From Deltaproteobacteria bacterium RIFCSPLOWO2_12_FULL_60_16 (GTDB lineage Bacteria; Desulfobacterota; Binatia; UBA9968): a stretch of DNA of 8,060 nucleotides. Below the pieces are notes generated by a model that was not told the origin of the DNA, searched no databases, and saw nothing but the letters and a program-made list of their open reading frames with translations. Below, piece by piece: positions 1-6,078 of the stretch. Within the stretch, counting starts at the first letter, position 1. Every line of letters starts with the position of its first letter. Where the stretch lies: positions 1 to 8,060 of the forward strand of contig MGSR01000076.1 in NCBI GenBank assembly GCA_001798565.1, written 5' to 3'. A program made the position numbers and the translations under genes.

Positions 1-304
1 CCTCTTGCAGCGGATGCAGCTTGCCGTTGTGAGCCAGCCCCTCGATGGTCAGCACCTCCCGTCCCCGCGCCTCGAAGGCCGGCAGCGTGCAGGAGCTGAC
101 CGGGCGCCCGTCCAGGAGCAGGGTGCAGGCGCCGCAGACCTGAACATCACAGGACCGCTTGGCGCCCGTCAAACCGAGCCGGTCACGGACCACGTCCAGC
201 AGCAATTCGTGCGGCTCCACCTCGATTTCGCGCGCGACTCCATTGACCGTCAAGGAGATCGGCAGGAACTGCCCTTGCGCTCGTCTCGACATCGGCTTAG
301 CCAT
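1..304 (-). CDS. coxS: CoxS-like [2Fe-2S] subunit of a molybdenum hydroxylase (partial, C-terminus outside window)
   Basis: Small iron-sulfur subunit of a xanthine dehydrogenase/CO dehydrogenase-type molybdenum hydroxylase. In this family it passes electrons from the molybdenum centre to FAD in the partner subunit, in the cytoplasm. The 101 visible residues cover the plant-type ferredoxin domain. Four cysteines at about residues 52, 57, 60 and 72 sit in the pattern C-x4-C-x2-C-x11-C ('CDVQVCGAC' then 'DGRPVSSC'), as expected for the first cluster. The second, helical [2Fe-2S] domain (normally to about residue 150-165) lies beyond base 1. The ATG at 304 is preceded by a strong GGGGAGGG ribosome site and overlaps the end of the FAD-subunit gene by 8 nt (ATGGCTAA), so translation is probably coupled. 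The next in-frame ATG, four codons in, has no ribosome site. The family is clear. The substrate is not, because the large subunit is not visible, so the cox symbol denotes family and not CO oxidation. Confidence 0.93.
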   Translation of the reverse strand, partial: MAKPMSRRAQGQFLPISLTVNGVAREIEVEPHELLLDVVRDRLGLTGAKRSCDVQVCGACTLLLDGRPVSSCTLPAFEARGREVLTIEGLAHNGKLHPLQE

Positions 305-1196
305 GCGACCCTCCCCGGCCCTTACCTGCTGAAGCATGCTGCTCCGAGGCCTGCTGAAAGGCCCTGCTCAACAGCACCTGCACTATGTGCTCCTTGTACT
401 CCTGGGACCCGTGAAGATCGCTGATCGCCTCGGAAGCGCGTCCGGCGATCTCGCCCGCCTTGCCGGCGGCCTGAGAGGCGTCTCTCACGCTCTTGCCCTT
501 GAGAAGCGCCTCGGCCTCCTCTATGCGCTTGGGAGCGGGCCCGACGCACCCCACGGCGACGCGCGCATCCGCGATCGACTTCCCGTCGTTATCGAAGGCC
601 AGCAGCAGGCCCAGGCCCACGCTCGGCCTCTCGAGGTAGCCGAATTTGAGGTAGACCACGCCGGAACGGGCCGGCGGAACCGGCACCCCGATGCCGGTGA
701 GAACTTCGTCCTGCTCCAGGCAGGTCTCGTAGGCGCCGACGAAAAACCTTTCGATCGGGATTTCCCGCTTTCCCGTCGCCTTCTCGGCAACGAGCTTCGC
801 CCCCAGCGCCAGCAGCAGAGTCCCGGGGTCCGCGTGCGGCTCGGCAAAAGAGAGATTGCCGCCGATGGTCCCCACTTCGCGCACGCGGATATTGGCGACG
901 TTCTCCTCCATCTGCGCGAAGGCGGGGAGACGCTCGCGCAAGAGCTGCGAGCCGGCGAGCCGGCGGTGCGTGGATAAAGCTCCGATGTGGATCGCTCCGT
1001 CGTTCACCCGCACCTCATCCAGAATCGGAATCTTCTTGATGTTGACGAGTCTCTCATAGTGGATCAGTCCTTCCTTCATGGCCAGCAGCAGCTCGGTTCC
1101 GCCGGCATAGATCCTGGCGGACTCCCCGTAGCGGGCCAGAAGCTCGGACGTTTCCTTGACGGTCTCCGGCTCTTCTAAACGAAATCGTTTGAGCAT
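297..1196 (-). CDS. coxM: CoxM-like FAD-binding subunit of a molybdenum hydroxylase
   Basis: Medium, FAD-carrying subunit of the xanthine dehydrogenase/CO dehydrogenase family. It takes electrons from the [2Fe-2S] subunit and hands them to an external acceptor. At 299 residues it has the usual length. The FAD-binding motifs are present: 'AGGTELLLAMKEG' at residues 31-43 and 'TIGGNLSFAEPHAD' at 110-123, which bind the pyrophosphate and flavin. The C-terminal part from about residue 175 matches the CO-dehydrogenase flavoprotein C-terminal domain, ending in the typical 'EYKEHIVQVLLSRAF' helix near residues 266-280. The ATG lies one base after the stop of the CoxG-like gene, with a purine-rich GGAAGGGG stretch inside that gene as a possible ribosome site, and its end overlaps the CoxS-like gene. 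This is a tight operon. The real substrate (CO, a purine, an aldehyde or another N-heterocycle) cannot be told from this subunit. Confidence 0.93.
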   Translation of the reverse strand: MLKRFRLEEPETVKETSELLARYGESARIYAGGTELLLAMKEGLIHYERLVNIKKIPILDEVRVNDGAIHIGALSTHRRLAGSQLLRERLPAFAQMEENVANIRVREVGTIGGNLSFAEPHADPGTLLLALGAKLVAEKATGKREIPIERFFVGAYETCLEQDEVLTGIGVPVPPARSGVVYLKFGYLERPSVGLGLLLAFDNDGKSIADARVAVGCVGPAPKRIEEAEALLKGKSVRDASQAAGKAGEIAGRASEAISDLHGSQEYKEHIVQVLLSRAFQQASEQHASAGKGRGGSHG

Positions 1197-1197
1197 T

Positions 1198-1650
1198 TTA
1201 AGCAGCCCCTTCCAACCGGTTCTTGATCGCCTGGGCGAACTCTTCCATCACCTGGTCCGCCCTGCGTTTGATGATGCTGTGTCCCAGGGTCGCCAGCTTT
1301 CCCAGGATATCCACCGACACTCCCAGCGAGAGCAGCGTCTTGGCGCCGTCTCCCTTTAAACGGACGTCGAGCTCTACCTTGAGGCGACTGCCGACCCGGT
1401 TGTCGCTGCCGGCAGCCTGGGCCCTGATGCTGGAGAGCTCCTGGCTTTCCAGCACCTCGATCCGCATGGGAAACTCCACCCGGAACGGCCCCACCTTCTC
1501 CACCATCATCGCGGTGTAGATCTTCCCCGCCTCCACGGTGGCGGCCTCCCTGCAGCCCGGCAGGCAAGTAATAAAGCGATCCACGTCCCAGAGGAATTGC
1601 CATACCCGCTCCCGGGAGTTTTGAATCTCAATCTCCTTCTCAAAACGCAA
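1198..1650 (-). CDS. coxG: CoxG-like SRPBCC-domain protein (TTG start)
   Basis: This 150-residue protein matches the CoxG family (carbon monoxide dehydrogenase subunit G), a START/SRPBCC-type domain. In carboxydotrophs CoxG-type proteins are linked to membrane attachment or delivery of the Mo-hydroxylase; related copies accompany many non-CO enzymes. Visible signatures are 'LPGCREA' at about residues 30-36, the alternating strands 'GKIYTAMMVEKVGPF' at 42-56, and the C-terminal helix 'IIKRRADQVMEEFAQAI' at 126-142. The only workable start is TTG at 1650, preceded by GGAGAAGGGAGAG; there is no in-frame ATG near the conserved N-terminus. It is the first gene of the Cox-type cluster and begins 42 nt after the rpoH stop, with no hairpin-plus-T-run in the gap. 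Whether it serves this enzyme directly is inference from operon position. Confidence 0.88.
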   Translation of the reverse strand: MRFEKEIEIQNSRERVWQFLWDVDRFITCLPGCREAATVEAGKIYTAMMVEKVGPFRVEFPMRIEVLESQELSSIRAQAAGSDNRVGSRLKVELDVRLKGDGAKTLLSLGVSVDILGKLATLGHSIIKRRADQVMEEFAQAIKNRLEGAA

Positions 1651-1692
1651 GGCGACTCTCCCTTCTCCCCTAATTTTTTTGCTATCCTTCCC

Positions 1693-2652
1693 CTATTCCG
1701 CGCCGGCCACGGCATCCCTGACGTCCTTAAATTCCTTGCCGAGAAAACCCTTCAGCTTCTTCTTGATCCTTTCTTCGATCTGGCGCACCCGCTCGCGACT
1801 GATGCCGTATTTTTCGCCGATTTCCCTCAAGGTCAGCGGCTCTTCGGTCAACAGGCGCTCACGAAAGATAACCGACTCCTTGTCTTTCAGAGTGCGGCCG
1901 AACTCCTCCATCTTTTCGCTCAAGACGCGGCGGTATTCGGCCTCCGCGACGCGCTCCTCCGGCGTCTCCTTGTTGTCGGCCAGGAAATCGAGCAGCGTCG
2001 CCTCCTCGCCTTCCCCGACCGGAACGTCGGTGGAGAGATCCCGGTTGGCGAGCCGCTGCTCCATCTCCACGATCTCCCCCTCTTTCACATTGAGCCGCTC
2101 CGCCAATAGTTTTTGACCGGGTGTGAATCCCTCCGCTTCCAGCCGCTCCTTTTCCTTCTGCAGGTTGAAAAACAGTTTGCGCTGCGCCTGGGTGGTGCCG
2201 ATCTTGACCATGCGCCAGTCGTTCATGATGTAGCGGATGATGTAGGCGCGAATCCACCACACCGCGTAAGACGGGAAGCGGACGCCGCGATAAGGATCAA
2301 AATTCTTCACCGCCTCCATAAGCCCGATGTTTCCCTCCTGGACGAGATCGAGAAGATTCCTGAACGCCCTCTGGTATTCCCGGGCGATCATCACCACCAG
2401 GCGGAGATTGGCGGTCACGAGCCTGTAGGCGGCTTCGATGTTGCCGAATTCTTTGTATTCGACCGCGAGCCGGTGCTCCTCTTCCCGGCTCAACAGAGGG
2501 TAGCGGCGGATTTCGGCGAGATACCTTTGCAGGGGGTCGAAGGGGACAAGCGCCTTCTCGGACGATTCCTCCTCCGCGAGATCGATCTCTTTCGGGAGAT
2601 CGATGTCGCCCCCGGGGTTCTTTTCGGTAGGGACGTCTTTGTCTCGAGCCAT
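1693..2652 (-). CDS. rpoH: RNA polymerase sigma-32 (heat-shock) type sigma factor RpoH
   Basis: A 319-residue sigma-70-family factor of the RpoH group, which directs RNA polymerase to heat-shock promoters. An acidic, probably disordered N-terminus of about 37 residues precedes region 1.2 (about 38-68). Region 2 spans about 71-150, including 'LVQEGNIGLMEAVKNFDPYRG' within 103-123 and the -10-melting and recognition stretch 'FPSYAVWWIRAYIIRYI' at 126-142. The RpoH-box 'QRKLFFNL' at 157-164 separates this family from RpoD and RpoS. Region 4 ends in the -35-binding helix-turn-helix 'LTLREIGEKYGISRERVRQI' at 273-292. It is longer than E. coli RpoH (284) mainly at the N-terminus. The ATG at 2652 has an in-frame stop 39 nt upstream and no start between, so the start is secure despite the lack of a clear Shine-Dalgarno sequence. 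A promoter and a GC hairpin lie just upstream. It is downstream of rpoZ and upstream of the cox-type genes. Confidence 0.95.
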   Translation of the reverse strand: MARDKDVPTEKNPGGDIDLPKEIDLAEEESSEKALVPFDPLQRYLAEIRRYPLLSREEEHRLAVEYKEFGNIEAAYRLVTANLRLVVMIAREYQRAFRNLLDLVQEGNIGLMEAVKNFDPYRGVRFPSYAVWWIRAYIIRYIMNDWRMVKIGTTQAQRKLFFNLQKEKERLEAEGFTPGQKLLAERLNVKEGEIVEMEQRLANRDLSTDVPVGEGEEATLLDFLADNKETPEERVAEAEYRRVLSEKMEEFGRTLKDKESVIFRERLLTEEPLTLREIGEKYGISRERVRQIEERIKKKLKGFLGKEFKDVRDAVAGAE

Positions 2653-2661
2653 GGGAACAGC

Positions 2662-2677
2662 GCCGCCGCCCGGCGGC
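2662..2677 (-). promoter_or_regulatory. GC hairpin in the rpoH 5' leader
   Basis: Read on the minus strand, GCCGCC-GGGC-GGCGGC forms a perfect 6-bp GC stem with a 4-nt loop. Its 3' arm ends 9 nt before the rpoH ATG and carries the only weakly Shine-Dalgarno-like sequence (GGCGG). The predicted transcript starts only a few nucleotides before the stem, so it would be a 5'-terminal structure. A role in controlling rpoH translation, for example temperature-dependent opening, is inference. The match is to the general idea of rpoH translational control, not to a known thermosensor family. Confidence 0.45.
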
Positions 2678-2685
2678 CGATAGAA

Positions 2686-2714
2686 AATTTAACGCTTTTC
2701 ACGCACCTTTTCAA
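2686..2714 (-). promoter_or_regulatory. Predicted sigma-70-type promoter of rpoH
   Basis: On the minus strand the -35 box TTGAAA (2714-2709) is followed by a 17-nt spacer and the -10 box TAAATT (2691-2686). That is 5/6 and 4/6 matches to consensus. The likely start is A at 2681, giving a leader of about 29 nt that contains the GC hairpin. It would give rpoH its own promoter separate from rpoZ. Confidence 0.55.
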
Positions 2715-2788
2715 CCAAAGGCGAACAAATGGCCCGCAGCAAAAGAGTCGGGACGGCAGGTGCCCTTAGACGAGGGGAACGGAAAAGG

Positions 2789-2992
2789 CTAGACGGGTTT
2801 AAGTTCCTTGGAAAGCTTTCTCACCTCACCGCCGGCAATCTCCCTCAAGGCCACCACGACCTCGCGATTGTCCGACTCGATGAGAGGCTTGGCGCCCTTG
2901 AAAAGCTGTCTCGCCCTTTTAGAGGCCAGCATCACCAGCTCGAACCGATTAGGAATCTTGTTGAGGCAATCTTCTACTGTAATTCTAGCCAT
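2789..2992 (-). CDS. rpoZ: DNA-directed RNA polymerase omega subunit
   Basis: The omega subunit binds the beta-prime subunit and helps assemble and stabilise core RNA polymerase; in many bacteria it is also part of the ppGpp site. The N-terminal '[20 protein letters not shown]' and the following '[10 protein letters not shown]' are the conserved family core. The C-terminus is short, for 67 residues in all, compared with 91 in E. coli, which is common outside the gammaproteobacteria. The start is the ATG at 2992, preceded by AGAGGAGA at a good distance. An in-frame start 12 codons further upstream would put '[11 protein letters not shown]' before the conserved MARITVED and is unlikely. It has its own promoter and is transcribed towards rpoH, 136 nt away. 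No guanylate kinase or spoT gene, its common partners elsewhere, is next to it here. Confidence 0.95.
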   Translation of the reverse strand: MARITVEDCLNKIPNRFELVMLASKRARQLFKGAKPLIESDNREVVVALREIAGGEVRKLSKELKPV

Positions 2993-3022
2993 AGTCTCCT
3001 CTGAACGCGCAAAGTACCGATG

Positions 3023-3051
3023 ATTCAAACAGATTCTCCTCGTTTAGTCAA
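3023..3051 (-). promoter_or_regulatory. Predicted sigma-70-type promoter of rpoZ
   Basis: On the minus strand TTGACT (3051-3046), a 17-nt spacer and TTGAAT (3028-3023) match consensus at 5/6 and 4/6. Transcription would start near 3016, leaving a leader of about 24 nt that includes the AGAGGAGA ribosome site of rpoZ. Confidence 0.6.
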
Positions 3052-3056
3052 CACCA

Positions 3057-3070
3057 GCCGCCTCGGCGGC
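3057..3070. repeat. Perfect GC palindrome between divergent promoters
   Basis: GCCGCC-TC-GGCGGC is a perfect inverted repeat. It lies 5 nt from the -35 box of the leftward rpoZ promoter and 4 nt from the -35 box of the rightward promoter, so it is nearly centred between them. It could be a shared operator or simply a chance GC inverted repeat. No known binding site is recognised. Confidence 0.5.
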
Positions 3071-3074
3071 AGCC

Positions 3075-3103
3075 TTGACAAGACCCACTGTTAAACCTAT
3101 CTT
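3075..3103 (+). promoter_or_regulatory. Predicted sigma-70-type promoter of the ferritin-like gene
   Basis: A perfect TTGACA (3075-3080), a 17-nt spacer and TATCTT (3098-3103) lie upstream of the ATG at 3131. The start point would fall near 3110, with the purine-rich AGAGGAAGGG (3111-3120) in the short leader. It diverges from the rpoZ promoter. Confidence 0.65.
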
Positions 3104-3130
3104 GCTCTCTAGAGGAAGGGATAACGCAAA

Positions 3131-3625
3131 ATGTTCCGGCAGCTCTGCGACAGGCTTCATGCGATTCTCAGACCGGCCTCGGCAAAGAACGGAAAAGGCA
3201 AACTCCGGCATCCCGCCGACGCTCTCACATCGGGTTATCGCGATTTGCGGCGTCTCACAGATCAGATCAAAGCGCACGCGGAAAGGGCCCCTTATCCTCA
3301 CGTAGCGGCCCGCCTGCGGCAGATGGCCTCGGAAAAGGAACGGGCCGTCGGCGTCCTCAAAGAAAAAATCCTCGGCATGGGCGGCGCTTTGGAAGAGCCT
3401 CACGCGGCGCCGAGGTCCGGCAAAAACCACTGGGAAAGAATGGTACAGGACCTGGAAGATCAAAAGAGCCTGGAGGCCTTCCTCCTGGAGCGCGCCACCC
3501 TTCTAGCGGACGACGCCCCGGAGATCGGCGACCTGCTGAGCCGGATCGTGGCCGACCAGGGAGCGCATAGAGATATCCTCCTGGATCTGGTCGCCCGGGC
3601 GGATCCCCAGGCCGAGCAGAGTTAA
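3131..3625 (+). CDS. Uncharacterised all-helical protein, possibly ferritin-like
   Basis: A 164-residue cytoplasmic-looking protein with no signal peptide or membrane segment, and no family I can name with certainty. After a basic N-terminus (about 1-28) it has four predicted helices at roughly 30-53, 55-83, 98-127 and 129-156. The long link in the middle (84-97) gives a two-plus-two layout like the ferritin/rubrerythrin fold. The 'ADQGAHRDILLDL' stretch at 141-153 resembles the last helix of such proteins. The canonical ExxH iron ligands are not intact (QGAH is found in that position), so metal binding is doubtful. The start is supported by its own promoter and AGAGGAAGGG 10 nt upstream. The antisense frame lacks such signals. 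It stands alone, divergent from rpoZ. A stress role is conceivable but not shown. Confidence 0.7.
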   Translation: MFRQLCDRLHAILRPASAKNGKGKLRHPADALTSGYRDLRRLTDQIKAHAERAPYPHVAARLRQMASEKERAVGVLKEKILGMGGALEEPHAAPRSGKNHWERMVQDLEDQKSLEAFLLERATLLADDAPEIGDLLSRIVADQGAHRDILLDLVARADPQAEQS

Positions 3626-3677
3626 GCCTAACCAACACAACTCCCGCCCCTTGGCGCCTCTCGCCTTTAAAAAAAGG

Positions 3678-3706
3678 TTGACGGACGCATGGTCAAAACA
3701 TAGGAT
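3678..3706 (+). promoter_or_regulatory. Predicted sigma-70-type promoter of the CaCA gene
   Basis: TTGACG (3678-3683), a 17-nt spacer and TAGGAT (3701-3706) match at 5/6 and 4/6. A run of seven A at 3669-3675 directly upstream could act as an UP element. The transcript would start near 3713, about 60 nt before the ATG. Confidence 0.55.
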
Positions 3707-3772
3707 GTCCGCGCCGTCTCCGATCTACTGGATTCGGCTGCTCGAATATCCTGAGGAGGAAAAGCGTCCGCC

Positions 3773-4945
3773 ATGGAGGCGATAGCTCAGAGACAAGGGC
3801 TCGCGGGTTGGCAGAAGCTGATGTTCGCGGGGTTCGGCCTGTGGATCGTGGTGACCTTCGGAGAGCGGCTGGGATTCGGTGAGAACGGGATCTTCCTCGC
3901 CGTCGAGGGATCTGTCGCCTTTTTACAGCTCATCACCGGAATCTTTATCCTCCAGGGGGCGTGCGAGGCGCTGGTGCAATCCGTAGAGCGGCTCGGGGCG
4001 CGGCTGCGCTGGGACGGCTATGTCGCCGGCACAATGGGCGAGATTGTATCTACCCTGCCTGAGTTTGTCGTGATTACCTTCGTCGTTCACACCGAGCCGC
4101 TCGCCGCTTTTATCATCGCTGTTGTTACGATCTACAACAACGCCCTGATCTTCAGCGTCTATTCCTTCTTTCTTCCCAAAGACCGGGGAGGCCAATATGT
4201 CATGCCCCTTCCCATCACCAAAGCGGGCACCGAAGTTCTCATCGCCGGTTCGGGAATTTGCCTGACGATAGGCCTGCTCATGCTCGGACTGAGAACCGAG
4301 ACGCATAAAGAATCGCTCGCTTGGCCCGACCTGATCTTCACCGCCACGGTGATGTTCATCATCTTCGGCTATTACCTCCACACGCTGGTCAAGTATTACG
4401 CCGGCAGTGGAGAGGAGCACCGCCCGGCCGATCCCCACACCCTCGGCCACCCGACGGATTGGAAAGGAATCCTCGGGCTATTTTTCCTCGGCGTCCTGGG
4501 GGCGTTCCTCGGGGGGGAGAGCGTATCCGGGTTCGCGGAGCACGCCCTCCACACCTTTAAACTGCCGGCCGTAGCCACGGGCCTCGCCCTCGCCTTCTTC
4601 GCCGGCATCTCCGAATACGTGATCGTCTATAAGGCGCACCGCAAGGGCGAGCTGGGAATCGCGCTGTCCAATGTTTTCGGCGGCATTACTCAGGTCATGT
4701 TTTTGGTCGTGCCGTATACCCTCCTGGTGATCGGACTCTTCGGCTTCATGACCGGCGATCCGCGCTACGTGGTGCCGATAGATTTTACCACGACGAGCAT
4801 CATGGTCCTGCTCTTTCCGCTGTTTTTCGTTTTGCTGCAGTACATCGAGGAAGATCATACGCTGTCGAATTTGGATGCCGCGGCCATGACCGGCATCTAT
4901 CTTCTGCTGATTTATGTCCTGGTGTTTACCGGGGCGGGAGACTAG
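3773..4945 (+). CDS. CaCA-family cation antiporter (Na+/Ca2+ exchanger type) membrane protein
   Basis: A 390-residue inner-membrane protein with about 10-11 hydrophobic segments and two inverted alpha-repeats typical of the Ca2+:cation antiporter superfamily, which moves Ca2+ or another cation out against Na+ or H+. Alpha-1 (about 86-130) contains 'GTMGEIVSTLPEFVV' with acidic E90 and E97 and the 'YNNAL' asparagines at 122-123. Alpha-2 (about 274-313) contains 'AGISEYVIVYKAHRKGELG' with E281 and 'LSNVFGG' with N300. These acidic and Asn positions line the ion site in known members. A short hydrophilic loop at about 207-231 separates the halves and is too small for a regulatory domain. The start is ATG 3773; an in-frame TGA at 3752 excludes extension, and AGGAGG lies 13 nt upstream, a long spacing. 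It has its own promoter and appears monocistronic. The repeats diverge from the classic 'GTSLPE', so the ion is uncertain. Confidence 0.85.
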   Translation: MEAIAQRQGLAGWQKLMFAGFGLWIVVTFGERLGFGENGIFLAVEGSVAFLQLITGIFILQGACEALVQSVERLGARLRWDGYVAGTMGEIVSTLPEFVVITFVVHTEPLAAFIIAVVTIYNNALIFSVYSFFLPKDRGGQYVMPLPITKAGTEVLIAGSGICLTIGLLMLGLRTETHKESLAWPDLIFTATVMFIIFGYYLHTLVKYYAGSGEEHRPADPHTLGHPTDWKGILGLFFLGVLGAFLGGESVSGFAEHALHTFKLPAVATGLALAFFAGISEYVIVYKAHRKGELGIALSNVFGGITQVMFLVVPYTLLVIGLFGFMTGDPRYVVPIDFTTTSIMVLLFPLFFVLLQYIEEDHTLSNLDAAAMTGIYLLLIYVLVFTGAGD

Positions 4946-4965
4946 GGGCCGGGGGCAGGATCCAG

Positions 4966-4984
4966 AGAAAATCCGTTATTTTCT
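4966..4984 (+). repeat. AT-rich inverted repeat after the CaCA gene, possible terminator
   Basis: AGAAAAT-CCGTT-ATTTTCT is a perfect 7-bp inverted repeat with a 5-nt loop, 20 nt after the CaCA stop. The stem is AT-rich and no T-run follows, so it is not a standard intrinsic terminator. It could be a weak terminator or a regulator site upstream of the next promoter. Confidence 0.35.
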
Positions 4985-4995
4985 GTCCGCGCAAC

Positions 4996-5024
4996 TTGAC
5001 CGCAATTCCGTTAAGCGGTAAGAA
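4996..5024 (+). promoter_or_regulatory. Weak predicted promoter of the binding-protein gene
   Basis: TTGACC (4996-5001), a 17-nt spacer and TAAGAA (5019-5024). The -35 box is good (5/6) but the -10 box is poor (3/6). The start would be near 5031, about 40 nt before the preferred ATG. The weak -10 box suggests low or activator-dependent expression. Confidence 0.35.
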
Positions 5025-5072
5025 CGGCGGGGATCTCGGTTGGAAACTCCCATAGCATACCAAGGAGGCTGC

Positions 5073-6071
5073 ATGAGGCTCTCGAAAAACTCTTTTCGCC
5101 TGGCTGTCGCGGTCTGTTTCTTAAGCCTGGCGCCGTGGAACGAGGCGCCGGCGCAGGAAAAGATCAGAATCTCCTACAGCTCCGTGGACGCCAGCAACGC
5201 CATCTGGTACGTCGCCCGGGACGCCGGCCTTTATAAGAAAAACGGGCTGGACGTGGACCTGATCTTCATCCCGAGCACCACGACCAGTGTCGCCAGTTTG
5301 TTGGCCGGGGATGTCCCGGTAGGCAACGCATCCGGCGGCGGCGTGGCCGCCGCCGTGGTCGGCGGGGCCAACCTCGTCATCGTCGGATGCTACCTCAACA
5401 CCCTGCCCTATGAGCTGGTAGTCAGCGAGTCCGTCAAATCGGGCGAGGACTTGAGAGGAAAGAGCATCGGCATCAGCCGGGTCGGCAGCGCGTCGGACGT
5501 CGCGGCCCGCGCCCTGGTCCGGGGACTGGGTCTGGAGCCCGACAAAGATGTTCCGATTCTGCAGGTAGGCGGCGCCCCGGAAAGGGCGGCGGCGTTTCGC
5601 ACCGGCCGCATCGCGGGATTCCCCTCGCCTCCGGGAATCATCCACCTGGCCAAGGGCATGCCTCACAGGGTGCTCATCAGCACGGCTGATTTCCACAAAC
5701 GATTCGAATTTCCATTCATCTGCGCCACCACCACGAAGAGCTATCTCTCACGCCAGAGAGATACGGTCAAAAAAGTGCTGATGGCGCTTATCGAAGCGAC
5801 TCAATTTTTCAAGACCCATAAGGAAGAGAGCAAGAAAATCCTTGCTAAGTACAGCCGGCAAAACAACGAGGCTTATCTGGAAAACTCCTATACCGCCCTG
5901 GTCAAACTCTACGACCGCGTGCCGCTGATAACGAGGGCGGGCGTGGAAACCCAGATAAGGGACGCGCTTGCGCGCAAGCCCGGCGCGCGTCTGCGCTTCG
6001 AAGACATCGCCGATGAGAGTATCGTGCGCGAACTGGAAAGAAGCGGCTTTATCGAAAAGGTTTATAAGTAG
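5073..6071 (+). CDS. Exported NitT/TauT-type (NMT1/THI5-like) ABC transporter substrate-binding protein
   Basis: A 332-residue periplasmic binding protein of the family that includes SsuA, TauA and THI5-like proteins, which capture small organic or inorganic solutes for an ABC importer. It starts with a Sec signal peptide: basic 'MRLSKNSFRL', a hydrophobic core 'AVAVCFLSLA', and probable cleavage after 'APA' near residue 27. There is no lipobox. The mature protein opens with the typical 'IRISYSS' strand and 'YVARDAGLYKKNGLDVDL' at 46-63. Further landmarks are 'DLRGKSIGISRVGSASD' at 126-142 and 'APERAAAFRTGRIAG' at 168-182. ATG 5073 is chosen over an in-frame start 11 codons upstream because AAGGAGG sits at 5062-5068 and the signal peptide begins there. 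No permease or ATPase gene is adjacent, so it is an orphan. The ligand cannot be predicted. Confidence 0.9.
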   Translation: MRLSKNSFRLAVAVCFLSLAPWNEAPAQEKIRISYSSVDASNAIWYVARDAGLYKKNGLDVDLIFIPSTTTSVASLLAGDVPVGNASGGGVAAAVVGGANLVIVGCYLNTLPYELVVSESVKSGEDLRGKSIGISRVGSASDVAARALVRGLGLEPDKDVPILQVGGAPERAAAFRTGRIAGFPSPPGIIHLAKGMPHRVLISTADFHKRFEFPFICATTTKSYLSRQRDTVKKVLMALIEATQFFKTHKEESKKILAKYSRQNNEAYLENSYTALVKLYDRVPLITRAGVETQIRDALARKPGARLRFEDIADESIVRELERSGFIEKVYK

Positions 6072-6078
6072 CGAAAGA

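Noticed and set aside
336..977. 213-residue open frame on the plus strand across the FAD subunit gene
   Set aside because: It is antisense to a gene with clear FAD motifs and operon structure, and has no recognisable domain.
1693..2652. Calling the sigma factor RpoD or RpoS
   Set aside because: The 'QRKLFFNL' box after region 2.4 and the absence of region 1.1 fit RpoH.
2113..2769. 218-residue plus-strand frame across rpoH and its leader
   Set aside because: It is a shadow of rpoH; the minus-strand product is unmistakably RpoH.
2993..3028. Twelve-codon N-terminal extension of rpoZ
   Set aside because: The conserved omega N-terminus begins at the ATG at 2992, which has AGAGGAGA just upstream; the extension would also overlap the predicted -10 box.
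3044..3463. 139-residue minus-strand frame opposite the ferritin-like gene
   Set aside because: It overlaps the divergent promoters and lacks start signals. The plus-strand frame has a promoter and ribosome site and a coherent helical product.
3923..4450. 175-residue minus-strand frame opposite the CaCA gene
   Set aside because: It is antisense to a transmembrane protein gene; the highly charged product is the expected mirror of hydrophobic codons.
5040..5072. Eleven-codon N-terminal extension of the binding protein
   Set aside because: A good ribosome site and the start of the signal peptide both favour the ATG at 5073.
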